A DNA stretch of 64,000 nucleotides from a virus. The stretch is taken from positions 1 to 64,000 of the IMG/VR virus record IMGVR_UViG_3300047472_000281. One strand, written 5' to 3'. Of this stretch, positions 23,393-32,177 are shown one piece after another. The position numbers and the translations under genes were made by a program. Under the pieces are notes generated by a model. It did not search any database, was not told where the DNA came from, and worked only from the letters and a program-made list of their open reading frames with translations. The first letter of the stretch is position 1. Each line of letters begins with the position of its first letter.

Positions 23393-24349
23393 ATGCTCGG
23401 CCTTGATACTACCGTCTCGCTCGGCAAGCAGGCTTCGGCCAGCGACCCGACCACCCTGGCGCGCCAGTCGCTGCAGGTCTATTCGATCACCGGCGGCCAG
23501 TCCGAGAACCTCGTCGACGACGAGATCCTGGGCGGGGGTCTGAACAACTCGTCCGACCCCACCGAGGCCGCCCCTGGCCTCGACGACCACAAGGTGACGA
23601 TCAAGTTCCCGCTCTGCATCGCGCAGGCGCCCTGGTGGTTCGCCGCCTTCTTCGGCACGGAAGCCGCTAGCGGCACCGATCCCGACTTCGAGCACCTCTG
23701 GCACTCCGGCGCCGCGCTGCCGTACATCTTCCTCGAGCACAAGATGACGACCGGCCGTTATCGCCGTCACTTCGCCATGGTCGGCGAAAGCCTGACGATC
23801 GACCTCGACGCCGAGCGTGAAGGCTTCGCCCAAGGCGAGATCACCTTCGTGGGCATGAAGGAACTGAAGAACTCGGCCGCCTTGGCCGGCGTCGTCACCG
23901 CCACCCCCGACCTCGACCGCCCGGCCGCCAAGCTGGCCAGCGTCATCTACAACGGCGTGGCCGGCGGCGACCTGATCGGCGGCAAGTTCACCTTCGCGCG
24001 CAAGCTCAAGCGCTATCGTGCCGCCGACGGCACCGGCATCCCCTACAGCGTCGAGCAGAACGGCAAGTCGACCCTGTCGGGCTCGCTGCGCACCCGCTGC
24101 CGCGCCGACACGATCTATGACGACGGCGTGGCCCACACGCCGCGTTCGCTGTCGCTGCAGCTGCTGCGCGCGGCCGGTCGTGGCATGAAGTTCGACATGG
24201 CCCATATGCGGGTCAATCGGACCCCTATCAGCATCGAGGGCGCCGATGAGATCGAACAAAACTACGACTATCGCGCCTGGCAGACGACCGCTGACGCGGC
24301 GCTGAACGTCACCGCGATGAATACCGAAGACACGATCGCGTTCGCCTGA
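23393..24349 (+). CDS. Major tail tube protein
   Basis: 318 residues, ATG 23393 with GGAGAG. It starts LGLDTTVSLGKQASASDPTT and has the long beta-rich layout of siphophage tail tube proteins (ITFVGMKELKNSAALAGV, FTFARKLKRYR). Placed between the tail terminator and the frameshifted chaperone genes, as lambda V is. Confidence 0.85.
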   Translation: MLGLDTTVSLGKQASASDPTTLARQSLQVYSITGGQSENLVDDEILGGGLNNSSDPTEAAPGLDDHKVTIKFPLCIAQAPWWFAAFFGTEAASGTDPDFEHLWHSGAALPYIFLEHKMTTGRYRRHFAMVGESLTIDLDAEREGFAQGEITFVGMKELKNSAALAGVVTATPDLDRPAAKLASVIYNGVAGGDLIGGKFTFARKLKRYRAADGTGIPYSVEQNGKSTLSGSLRTRCRADTIYDDGVAHTPRSLSLQLLRAAGRGMKFDMAHMRVNRTPISIEGADEIEQNYDYRAWQTTADAALNVTAMNTEDTIAFA

Positions 24350-24864
24350 TGGAAGGCTTCGCCCCGGCGGTTTACGCCCCGCGCAAGGCGGGCGAACTCC
24401 GCATCGCCGTGCTCCAGGAAGGAAGCGGCGAGAACGCCCCGCCGCTGGCGGTGCAGTTCGCCGTTCCCGACTATCTGGAGATCTGCAAGGCCGAGGCGAA
24501 AGCCGCCGAGGCCATGGCGGCGATCCGTGAAGCGTCGGGGCACCTGACGGTCTATGGCCTGAAGGATCGCAAGATCGACGACACCGACTTGGCGGGCCTG
24601 GCCCGCCTGGTCAGCAATGTCGAGACCGCGCGACACCTGTGGCGAGACTGGAACTTCCACGAGAAAGACGGGGAGGGCGTCCTTCACAAGGTCGCCCTCA
24701 ACGCCGCCAACATCCTGCGCCTCCTGGAGGACTCGGGTTGTCGGACCGCGTGGGCGGCGCACTTCGACGCGGCCACGCCGCTGGAGCGCGCCGAGGGAAA
24801 CGTCTCCGCCGCCTTGCCGAATGGGAACACGGTGAAGGCGGCGACTGGTGCAGACGTTGCGTAA
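24349..24864 (+). CDS. Tail assembly chaperone (gpG-like)
   Basis: 171 residues; ATG 24349 overlaps the tube stop. A helical protein, in the place of lambda G between tube and tape measure. Near its end (codon 150) is a GGGAAAC slip site, and the -1 frame stays open to 25184, so it is the short product of a G/GT pair that coats the tape measure during assembly. Confidence 0.85.
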   Translation: MEGFAPAVYAPRKAGELRIAVLQEGSGENAPPLAVQFAVPDYLEICKAEAKAAEAMAAIREASGHLTVYGLKDRKIDDTDLAGLARLVSNVETARHLWRDWNFHEKDGEGVLHKVALNAANILRLLEDSGCRTAWAAHFDAATPLERAEGNVSAALPNGNTVKAATGADVA

Positions 24865-25184
24865 AGCTCGATCGACCCTGTAGCCGCGGCCTCCCCCAGG
24901 TATCCGGACGGTTCTGTCCCCGGATCGCCAACCAGCCCCGGACGGCCGAGGGTCACCTGGCCCTCGATATCGGCGACCGCCCGGGCAATTGGGCCCGCGC
25001 GGGCCAGCTGGCCAGCATCGTCGGCCTCAACTGGTCGGCGGTGGTCGGCCTGATCCCATCGGCCGCCGACAGGGAGAAGATCGAGCACCTGCTGAAGGCC
25101 TATGAAACCGGCCTGATCTCGGGCGCGGCCAAGGCGGCCAGGGCGGCGCAGGACAAGGCCGACAAGGTCAAGGAACAGCAATGA
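24349..25184 (+). CDS. Tail assembly chaperone frameshift product (gpGT-like)
   Basis: Produced by a -1 shift at 24795-24801. The first 151 codons are those of the gpG-like gene. The reading then moves back one base and continues GK then RLRRLAEWEHGEGGDW to the stop at 25182-25184, for about 278 residues, close to the 279 of lambda gpGT. The T part ends in a helical region (WSAVVGLIPSAADREKIEHL) and a lysine/glutamine-rich tail. The extension has no start of its own. Confidence 0.85.
24795..24801 (+). promoter_or_regulatory. Programmed -1 ribosomal frameshift site GGGAAAC
   Basis: In the gpG frame the heptamer reads G GGA AAC, the required X XXY YYZ phase, and slipping gives GGG AAA. Lambda uses GGGAAAG at the same place. 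Only the site and the frames are seen; efficiency is unknown. Confidence 0.85.
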
Positions 25185-25819
25185 TCGGGTACCGGCAGCG
25201 AGGCGACGACCTGGCCGCCTTCGTGCGCGGTTCCTTGATCGACAGCCAAGAGGCCGAACAGGCCGCCGTCCGGATGTCGGCGTTCCGGGCGGCGCGTGAA
25301 TGGCGTCGTCAGATCAAGACTGGCTTCCGGACCGGCTCTCGCCTCTACAAGGCCAAGGGCTGGTCCAAAGGGGTCTTGGTCAGGAAGCGGACGCCGGTCC
25401 GCTATGAGGTCGGCGACAAGGCCACCTATTCTAAGGGCCGCTCGCAAAAGGTCGGGCTGTCGTGGGTGTTCGACAACGCGCCGACCATCCGAGGCCGGCG
25501 CGGCTGGGTGGCCGTCCCGATCGAAGGCCGAGCGCCGGTGGCGTCCAGCGGCCGCCGCTACATGTGGCCTAGCGAGGCCGCCGCCGCCGGCTATGAACTG
25601 GAAATCGCCCCCGTCATGGGCAAGCGGTACAAGCTGATCATGGGCCGGCGGGGCCCACACGACCACTGGATCGCCATGTGGTTCTACATCCCGCCATACC
25701 GGGCCAAGAAGGGCCTGGACCTTGACGGCATCCATCGCCGCCAAGACGCCGCGATCGATCAGGTCTGGGGCGAAGAACTCGACAAGCGCACCGCGAGGCG
25801 GGCCCGCCGCTCCTTCTGA
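25181..25819 (+). CDS. Minor tail protein (DUF6441-like)
   Basis: 212 residues; ATG 25181 overlaps the gpGT stop and has AAGGAAC upstream. Basic protein with an aromatic core (HDHWIAMWFYIPPYRAKKGL). Proteins of this size and composition commonly precede the tape measure in alphaproteobacterial phages; the DUF6441 assignment is tentative. A role in tail assembly is inferred from position. Confidence 0.6.
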   Translation: MIGYRQRGDDLAAFVRGSLIDSQEAEQAAVRMSAFRAAREWRRQIKTGFRTGSRLYKAKGWSKGVLVRKRTPVRYEVGDKATYSKGRSQKVGLSWVFDNAPTIRGRRGWVAVPIEGRAPVASSGRRYMWPSEAAAAGYELEIAPVMGKRYKLIMGRRGPHDHWIAMWFYIPPYRAKKGLDLDGIHRRQDAAIDQVWGEELDKRTARRARRSF

Positions 25820-25873
25820 GCCGGGCTCTCGCCGCAGTGCGCCTCCACCACAACGCAAGGTACGGGCAAAGCC

Positions 25874-28800
25874 ATGGCGGTTCGCGAGTCGAAGCTGGTC
25901 TTCTCCGCGCCGGGGGCGGACTCCGCCAAGATGCGCGTGGTCAGCCTGACCGAGGCGCTGGAGACCCAGAAGCGCCGCAGCGACGAATTGTCCGTCACCC
26001 TGGCTAGGCAAAAGGTGGGCGTCGATCTGTTCGGCGCTGTCTCGCAGTCGGCGACGGCCAAGGTCACCAGCCTGACCAACAGCATCGGCCCGCTGGGCGC
26101 CGGTCTGGGCGCGCTGAGCCGCGGGATCGACCCCGGCGTCAATGGCCTGCTGAAGTGGGCGTCGGCGGCCGAGAAGGTGAGCCTCACCAACCGGCTGATG
26201 AACACCGCCTTCATCGGCGGTACGACGGCCATGATCGCCGGCAGCATCGCCTTGGGCGCGATGATCGACGACGCCATTCGGGCGGGCGACACCTATTCGA
26301 CCCTGCACGCCAGGATCCGCACCTTCTCGGACGGCCTCATCGCCACCGCCGAGAACGAACGGGCGATCTATGCGGCCTCGAAAGAGTCGCGGGTTGCCGT
26401 GGCTGACCTGACGACGCTCTACACTCGCCTGTCGCCGGCGGTGAAGGACTATGGCCGCAGCCAGCAGGACGCCCTGACCATCACCCAGTTGACCAGCAAG
26501 GCGCTGGCCATCCAGGGAGCGGACGTCCGCGAGCAGGCCGCCGCCACGGTGCAGTTCAGCCAGGCCATCGCGTCCGGCGTGCTGCGCGGCGACGAACTGC
26601 GCTCGCTGCTGGAAAGCTCGCCGCAGCTGCTGCGCTATGTGGCCCAGAACCTGGAGATCAACGGCAAGGTCGGCGTCGCCTTCAGCCAGCTGCGCAAGCT
26701 GGGCGAGGCCGGCACGCTGACCACGGACAAGCTGATCTCGGCGCTGCTGAAGGCTCAGCCGGCGATCGAGCGCGACTTCATCAACGCCCCGAAGACCGCC
26801 CAGCAGGGCTGGGTGGTGCTGAAGGATCAGGTCACCCGCACGGTCGGCACGATCGACCAGACCATCGGCGGCCAGCGGGCGGTGGTCGAATGGCTCGGCA
26901 AGATGGCCGATGGCGCCGAAAAGTGGCGCCAGAAGATGCTGCTGGACCCAGCGTCGTTCAACGGCTTGAAGGCGGCCGGCGACTTCATCGGCGACGCCGT
27001 GGCCTCGATCGGCACGCTGGGCAAGGTCGCCGCTGAGAACTTCGACACCATCGTCACGGCCGGTGAAGGCGTGATCGCCCTGAAGCTGGGCTCGGTCATG
27101 GCCAGCTGGTTCGCGGCCGCCGCCCAGGGAGCCAAGAACGCTTATGTCGATCTGAAGGGCTTCCAGGACGCCGCGCGTTTCCAGGCCGGCGCGACCCAGA
27201 ACCCGGTCATGGCGCAGGCCGCCACCGCCGCCCGCGCGGCCGCCACCGCCGCCGACGTCGCGGCGACCGAGAAGGCCGCCGCCGCCGAGATGGCGCAGGC
27301 TCGCGCTCTGGGGGTCCGCAGCGCCGCCGACAAGGCCCAGGCCGTCACCGAAGCGGCCCGTCGAACGGAGGCCAATGCGCAGGGCCGCGCCCAGGCGGCC
27401 TTGGCCAAGGTTGAGCGCGACGCCGGCAAGGACATTGCCACAGCTCAGCGATTGAAGGGCGAGGCGGCGGAGATCCGCGCCCGGCTCGAGGAAGACGCCA
27501 ACCGGCGCATCGCCGCGTCCGCCAAGGCGGCCGACGCCGCTACGGATGCGAAGGGGCTGTCGAAGGCGGGGATCGGCACGGCCGGCTCCTACTACGGCAA
27601 GCTGGCCCAGGAAGACGCCCGCACGGCGGCCATGCTCACCGACCAGCAGCGCCAGCAGCAACTGGCCAGATTGCGCGAGATCGAAGTTGCCGAGGCGCGC
27701 GCGGCCGCCACCATCGAAGCCAGCGAACATCGCAAGGCCGCCGCTGTCGTGGCGGCGGACGCCGAGATCGCGTCCGCGTCGAACGCGGTGATCGCGCGCC
27801 AGGCGGCCGAGGCGGAGTCCGCCGCCCTGGTCGCGGCGGCCGAGCGTAGCGAAACCCAGGCCAAGGGCGCCAACGTCGCGGCGACGAACGCCGCCGCCGG
27901 CGCCGCCTTGCGCAACACGGTGGCCCAGGAAACTGAGGCGCTCGTCACCAAGGACGTGACGACCGCCATGCTGATCAAGCAGGGCGCCATGAAGGTCGGC
28001 GTCGGCCTCTACAACCTGCTTGGCGGCGCCGTCGGCGTGGCGACCCTGGCGATTGGCGGTCTGATTTGGGCGGTCATGGAGGCCAACCGGGCCGAGAAGG
28101 AACACTACGACGCGATCCGCGCCACGGTAGACGTCACCGATCGGCTACGCGCATCGACGCAGGAACTGACAGCGGCGACCTGGGCGGAGGTGCCCGGCAT
28201 CCTGGCGGCGGCCAAAGCGCTGCGCGAGAAGGCCGCCGCCGCCGAGGCTGACAACCGCGCGACGCTGCGCGGAAAGCAGGCCCGGCTCGAAGAGGTTCGC
28301 GGCCAGATGAAGGCGCCCGGCTCGCCGGAAGCCGCCCAGGGCCTGATCTATGAGGCCGCAAGTCTTGAAAAGGCGATCACCAAGCTCGGTGGCGCGCTCG
28401 GCAACGAGAACTTGAACGCCGCGACCCGCGCTCAAGCGGCCTATCGGGAACAGATCATCGCTGCTGCAAAGGAGAAGTCCTATGCCCAGACCCAGCTGGA
28501 TCGCGGTACCGACGCCTCTGGACGCACGCTGAGCGCCGAGCAGAAATCGTCCCTCACCCAGCTGGTGAACGGCAAGCAGGCGTGGCTGCAGACCCAGGTC
28601 GACAAGATCCAAGTCGACATGGCGGTGGTTGACCGAAAACTGGCCCTGACCGACGTCAAGCGCCCGCGCGGTCAATCCACGGCGGAAGACAAGCAGGGTC
28701 TGGCGGCGCTCAGCAAATCGCTGGGCGAGATCTTCAACTATGCGTCTGAAGGCGCTCAGCCATCGCGGACGGGTAAGCCGACAACGCCGACGACCAAGCC

Positions 28801-30403
28801 CAAGAAGGTCGCCGTTCCGGGCGGTGTTTCCGAGGCTTACACCGATCTCCTGAAAGCCGGCTTCCTGCAGCTGAAGGGCGGCGAGGGCTATGCCGCCGAC
28901 GATGGCAAGGTGTCGCTGAACGGCAAGAACGTCACGGCCCGCTCGGCCGACGAAGCGACCGCTCTGGCCAACTACGTCAAGGTGGTCGAGAGCCTGAACG
29001 ACGCGACCGACAAGCAGTTGGCCAAGAAGGCCGAACAGCTGGGCGTGTCGGTCAAGACGCGCGCCGAGCTGAAACTGGCCGCCGGCGCCGTGCTCGCCGA
29101 GGAGATGGCCAACAGCAAGGCCGCCCAGGCCGACGAGAAGTGGGCCGACATCAAGGCCGAGATGACGGGCACGACCCGTACGCAGATCAAGGCCGAGAAC
29201 GACCTGCAGCGCCTGATCAAGGACGGCCTGGAGCCCAAGCAGGAAGACATCGACGCCTATAAGGCCTGGATCAAGGCGCGAGAGGCCGCGTCCAAGCTGG
29301 CCGAGCGACTGCAGCTGGCCAATCCAGTCGTCCAGCGCGGCTTCGACACGGCGTTGTCTGGATCCGTCACTCCGGTGGACAGCCGCGGCGTCGTCGACGA
29401 GGCCGCTGCGATCAAGCGTGTGATGGCCGCCCGCGCAGCGGTGATGCTTGATGAAGACCGGGCGGTTCGCGAGGCCATCGACCGGCTGAAGCGGACCGGC
29501 GAGGTCAATGACGTCAACGCGGCCCAGAAGGCAGCCGATCTGAAGGCGGGCTATGCGGTCGCGCTGGAAATCCAGACCCAGGACCAGATCCTGGAGATCC
29601 GTCGGGGCTATCTCCAGGAAAACACCCAGGCGGCCGAGCAGCAGGCGGCGGAATCGGCTGACGCGATCGTCGGCGCCCTGAAGGATGCGACCTTCGGCGG
29701 CGACTACCATGACGTCGGCAAGCGGATCGGCGGCGACATCATGTCGGCGATCTATGACGAGATCCTAGGCAACCCTCTGCGCCTGCTGATCAAGAGCGCG
29801 ATCAGCGGCCTGATGACGCCAGGGTCCGGCGTCGGGCTGTTCGGCGGCCTGGTGAACGCCGGCCTGGGCATGGTCGGCCATGCCAACCTGAGCACGACGA
29901 TCGCCACATCCATCGCCAAGAACCCGAACCTGTTCGCCGACGGCCGTGTGCCTGGCTACGCCAACGGTCGCCTGAATGGCCGGATGGACGGTCACATCTT
30001 CCGGGGGCGCGGTGGTCCGCGTGGCGACGAAAACATGGTGCGGATCAGCGACAAGGAAGCGATCATCAACGCGCAGAGCACAGCGCGGTATCCCGGCCCG
30101 CTAGACGCGATCAATAAAGGCGTCTTCGAAGAATATATCTATGGCCGCCGCCACGCCGACGGCTTCGTCCCTCAGGCGCCCCGAGTGAACCTGCCGTCAT
30201 CGGCGATCAGCCGTCGGGAGGGCGACGTGTATCTCGTTAACCAGACGGGCGTGGATGCTAGGGCGACCAAGCGCACCGACGAGCGCGGCAACACCCACAT
30301 CGACCTGAAGCCCTTGGCCGACCAAATGGCCAGGAGCGCGGGCCAGTCCGGCGCCCTGAAGCGCGGCCTGCAGCAGTCGCCCCAAACCAAGACGAGAGCG
30401 TAA
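25874..30403 (+). CDS. Tail tape measure protein
   Basis: 1509 residues, ATG 25874. Residues about 130-330 carry the tape-measure domain (YAASKESRVAVADLTTLYTR, SKALAIQGADVREQAAATVQ, RGDELRSLLESSPQLLRYVA). The middle (about 440-690) is a long alanine-rich coiled coil. A hydrophobic segment follows near residues 705-735 (VGLYNLLGGAVGVATLAIGG), and the C-terminus is glycine-rich. It sets tail length and probably assists DNA entry. At about 0.15 nm per residue a tail near 220 nm would be expected. Confidence 0.95.
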   Translation: MAVRESKLVFSAPGADSAKMRVVSLTEALETQKRRSDELSVTLARQKVGVDLFGAVSQSATAKVTSLTNSIGPLGAGLGALSRGIDPGVNGLLKWASAAEKVSLTNRLMNTAFIGGTTAMIAGSIALGAMIDDAIRAGDTYSTLHARIRTFSDGLIATAENERAIYAASKESRVAVADLTTLYTRLSPAVKDYGRSQQDALTITQLTSKALAIQGADVREQAAATVQFSQAIASGVLRGDELRSLLESSPQLLRYVAQNLEINGKVGVAFSQLRKLGEAGTLTTDKLISALLKAQPAIERDFINAPKTAQQGWVVLKDQVTRTVGTIDQTIGGQRAVVEWLGKMADGAEKWRQKMLLDPASFNGLKAAGDFIGDAVASIGTLGKVAAENFDTIVTAGEGVIALKLGSVMASWFAAAAQGAKNAYVDLKGFQDAARFQAGATQNPVMAQAATAARAAATAADVAATEKAAAAEMAQARALGVRSAADKAQAVTEAARRTEANAQGRAQAALAKVERDAGKDIATAQRLKGEAAEIRARLEEDANRRIAASAKAADAATDAKGLSKAGIGTAGSYYGKLAQEDARTAAMLTDQQRQQQLARLREIEVAEARAAATIEASEHRKAAAVVAADAEIASASNAVIARQAAEAESAALVAAAERSETQAKGANVAATNAAAGAALRNTVAQETEALVTKDVTTAMLIKQGAMKVGVGLYNLLGGAVGVATLAIGGLIWAVMEANRAEKEHYDAIRATVDVTDRLRASTQELTAATWAEVPGILAAAKALREKAAAAEADNRATLRGKQARLEEVRGQMKAPGSPEAAQGLIYEAASLEKAITKLGGALGNENLNAATRAQAAYREQIIAAAKEKSYAQTQLDRGTDASGRTLSAEQKSSLTQLVNGKQAWLQTQVDKIQVDMAVVDRKLALTDVKRPRGQSTAEDKQGLAALSKSLGEIFNYASEGAQPSRTGKPTTPTTKPKKVAVPGGVSEAYTDLLKAGFLQLKGGEGYAADDGKVSLNGKNVTARSADEATALANYVKVVESLNDATDKQLAKKAEQLGVSVKTRAELKLAAGAVLAEEMANSKAAQADEKWADIKAEMTGTTRTQIKAENDLQRLIKDGLEPKQEDIDAYKAWIKAREAASKLAERLQLANPVVQRGFDTALSGSVTPVDSRGVVDEAAAIKRVMAARAAVMLDEDRAVREAIDRLKRTGEVNDVNAAQKAADLKAGYAVALEIQTQDQILEIRRGYLQENTQAAEQQAAESADAIVGALKDATFGGDYHDVGKRIGGDIMSAIYDEILGNPLRLLIKSAISGLMTPGSGVGLFGGLVNAGLGMVGHANLSTTIATSIAKNPNLFADGRVPGYANGRLNGRMDGHIFRGRGGPRGDENMVRISDKEAIINAQSTARYPGPLDAINKGVFEEYIYGRRHADGFVPQAPRVNLPSSAISRREGDVYLVNQTGVDARATKRTDERGNTHIDLKPLADQMARSAGQSGALKRGLQQSPQTKTRA

Positions 30404-31290
30404 TGGCCGGCAACGGACTGACGAACGCCAGCTTCCTTGACGGGGTTGGCGCCTGGACCGCCGTGGGCGGAACCCTGAGCGTCGACGAAGGGGCGCCAGG
30501 ACGGGGCGGCCAGGGCAGGGCAGTGCTCACCGCGACCCGCAACGCCACCGCTGGCGGTCAGACCGCTGGCGCCCGCTCGCAGGGCATCGCGGTGGTAGCC
30601 GGCCGGATGTTGGAGGTCGCATGCCTGTACGGATCGACCGCCACGAACGTCGAGGCGGCCCTGGCGGTCTATTCCGGCGCGACGCTGCTGTCGCGCACTG
30701 TCCTGCCCCGCGGCTGGATCGCAGACGGCCCGAGCCGTCACGGCGCGCCGGAAACGTTGAACTCGGCCTATGCGCTGATGGCGGCGCCGAACACGGGCGA
30801 CGCCAAGATCGAGGTGGTAGCGACGTCAGCCGCCGCCGGCGCAATGGAGGCCTGGCTCTCGAAGCCCTATCTCGACGGCGCCTGGCAGGACCGGAAGACC
30901 TATGTCTGGGATCCCGGTGCCTTCGACAATATCGACCTGGCCGGCTATCGGGTCTGGCCGCCCGCGTTCCCGCCTGTCCTGCTGGAAGGCTACAGCGCGA
31001 AAAAGACGCCTATCCGCGAGGCGTCGACCGGCGATGGCGGCCGCGAGGAGACGATCCGCAAGGCGGGGATCGCCGCGACCCGGTTGACGGGCCGCATGCG
31101 GATGACGAGGGCGCTCTACGCCGATCTTGAGGCCTTCTTCGGCGCATCGGACCAGCCCTTCCTGTTCGTGAGGCCTGACACCGCCCAGTTGTGCAAAGCC
31201 ACATGGCTGGCCGATGGCGAACCGGACACCGAGCCGACCGGCGTGGGCGACGTCTACGCCTCGTTCGGCCTGCAGCTGGTGGTGCTGTAG
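30403..31290 (+). CDS. Distal tail protein with carbohydrate-binding-like N-terminus
   Basis: 295 residues; start overlaps the tape measure stop (TAATG). Residues 1-150 resemble a beta-sandwich carbohydrate-binding module (NGLTNASFLDGVGAWTAVGG). Residues 170-295 are like siphophage minor tail proteins located before gpL (RALYADLEAFFGASDQPFLF). It probably links tube and tip and may help receptor contact; the sugar-binding part is inferred from pattern only. Confidence 0.65.
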   Translation: MAGNGLTNASFLDGVGAWTAVGGTLSVDEGAPGRGGQGRAVLTATRNATAGGQTAGARSQGIAVVAGRMLEVACLYGSTATNVEAALAVYSGATLLSRTVLPRGWIADGPSRHGAPETLNSAYALMAAPNTGDAKIEVVATSAAAGAMEAWLSKPYLDGAWQDRKTYVWDPGAFDNIDLAGYRVWPPAFPPVLLEGYSAKKTPIREASTGDGGREETIRKAGIAATRLTGRMRMTRALYADLEAFFGASDQPFLFVRPDTAQLCKATWLADGEPDTEPTGVGDVYASFGLQLVVL

Positions 31291-31758
31291 ATGACGCTGA
31301 CCGGGAACATGGTCCGCGACCTCTATGCCGAGCAGGCCAAGCCCGGCGCGGTCCTGCTGAGCATCACGGGTCAGGGCCTGGCCGAACCGTTCCTGGCCAC
31401 CAGCTGGCCCGGCGGTCTGGCGGCCGACGACACCTTCTATCCCTACGTGCCGTTCACGATGGACTGGCCGGGCTCCGGCGAGGGCGAGCCCAGCCGGGCG
31501 GCCAAGCTGGTGGTGCACGCGAGCGGCGAGGCGGTCGAGATGATCCGCCTGGTCACGGGCGGCCAGCCGGAGTGCGAGATCAAGCGCGTGCGCGTGGTGG
31601 CGCCGAATGTCGCCGAGCGGGCGCTGCGCAAGGGAACCATGACGAGCGCGACGCTGGAGGGCGGGACGATCAACATCCCGATCAACGGCCGCGACTACGC
31701 CAAGGAACCGGCGGTCGGCGCGCGCTACACGATCGGCCGGACTCCCGGCAACTACTGA
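31291..31758 (+). CDS. Minor tail protein (gpL / DUF1833-like)
   Basis: 155 residues; the start follows the previous stop directly. It fits the short alphaproteobacterial version of lambda gpL that lies before the NlpC/P60 protein (PYVPFTMDWPGSGEGEPSRA, then EGGTINIPI). A tail tip component. Confidence 0.7.
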   Translation: MTLTGNMVRDLYAEQAKPGAVLLSITGQGLAEPFLATSWPGGLAADDTFYPYVPFTMDWPGSGEGEPSRAAKLVVHASGEAVEMIRLVTGGQPECEIKRVRVVAPNVAERALRKGTMTSATLEGGTINIPINGRDYAKEPAVGARYTIGRTPGNY

Positions 31759-32177
31759 TGATCAGCCCCGCCGAGCTCGCCCTTCTGGCCAAGGCCGAGG
31801 GGTACATCGTCGTGCCCTATCGGCTGCATGGCGCGAGCGTCGAGGCCTGGGACTGCCTGGGCTTGGTCAAGGTGCTGGCGCCGATCCTGTTCGGCTGGGA
31901 AGCGCCCTATGGCGTGGGCTTCTACAGCCGCAGGGACGCTGTGATCCCTGAACGCCGCGCGGCGCTGCTGGAACAGGGCGCCAGGGCCTGGAAGCCGTGC
32001 ATCGCAAGGCCCGGTGTGGTCGCGCTGTTCAAGGATCTGGGGCGGCCAAATCACGTGGCGCTGATGCTGACCGCCAAGACCTTCATCCACGCCCGCGATG
32101 AGACGACCGGAACCGTGATCGAGGACATGACCAGGACTTGGTCGGACAAGCTTGTGGGATATTTCGAATGCGCGTGA
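31758..32177 (+). CDS. Tail tip NlpC/P60-like peptidase (gpK-like)
   Basis: 139 residues, ATG 31758 overlapping the previous TGA. Catalytic pattern: Cys33 in WDCLGLV, His99 in PNHVALML and a further His111. The family cleaves peptidoglycan peptide bonds and here should aid cell-wall penetration from the tail tip. It corresponds to the peptidase half of lambda gpK; the JAB half is absent. Confidence 0.85.
   Translation: MISPAELALLAKAEGYIVVPYRLHGASVEAWDCLGLVKVLAPILFGWEAPYGVGFYSRRDAVIPERRAALLEQGARAWKPCIARPGVVALFKDLGRPNHVALMLTAKTFIHARDETTGTVIEDMTRTWSDKLVGYFECA

Noticed and set aside
25100-28105. 1001-codon leftward open frame
   Set aside because: Antisense shadow of the tape measure gene, with low-complexity composition and no family resemblance.
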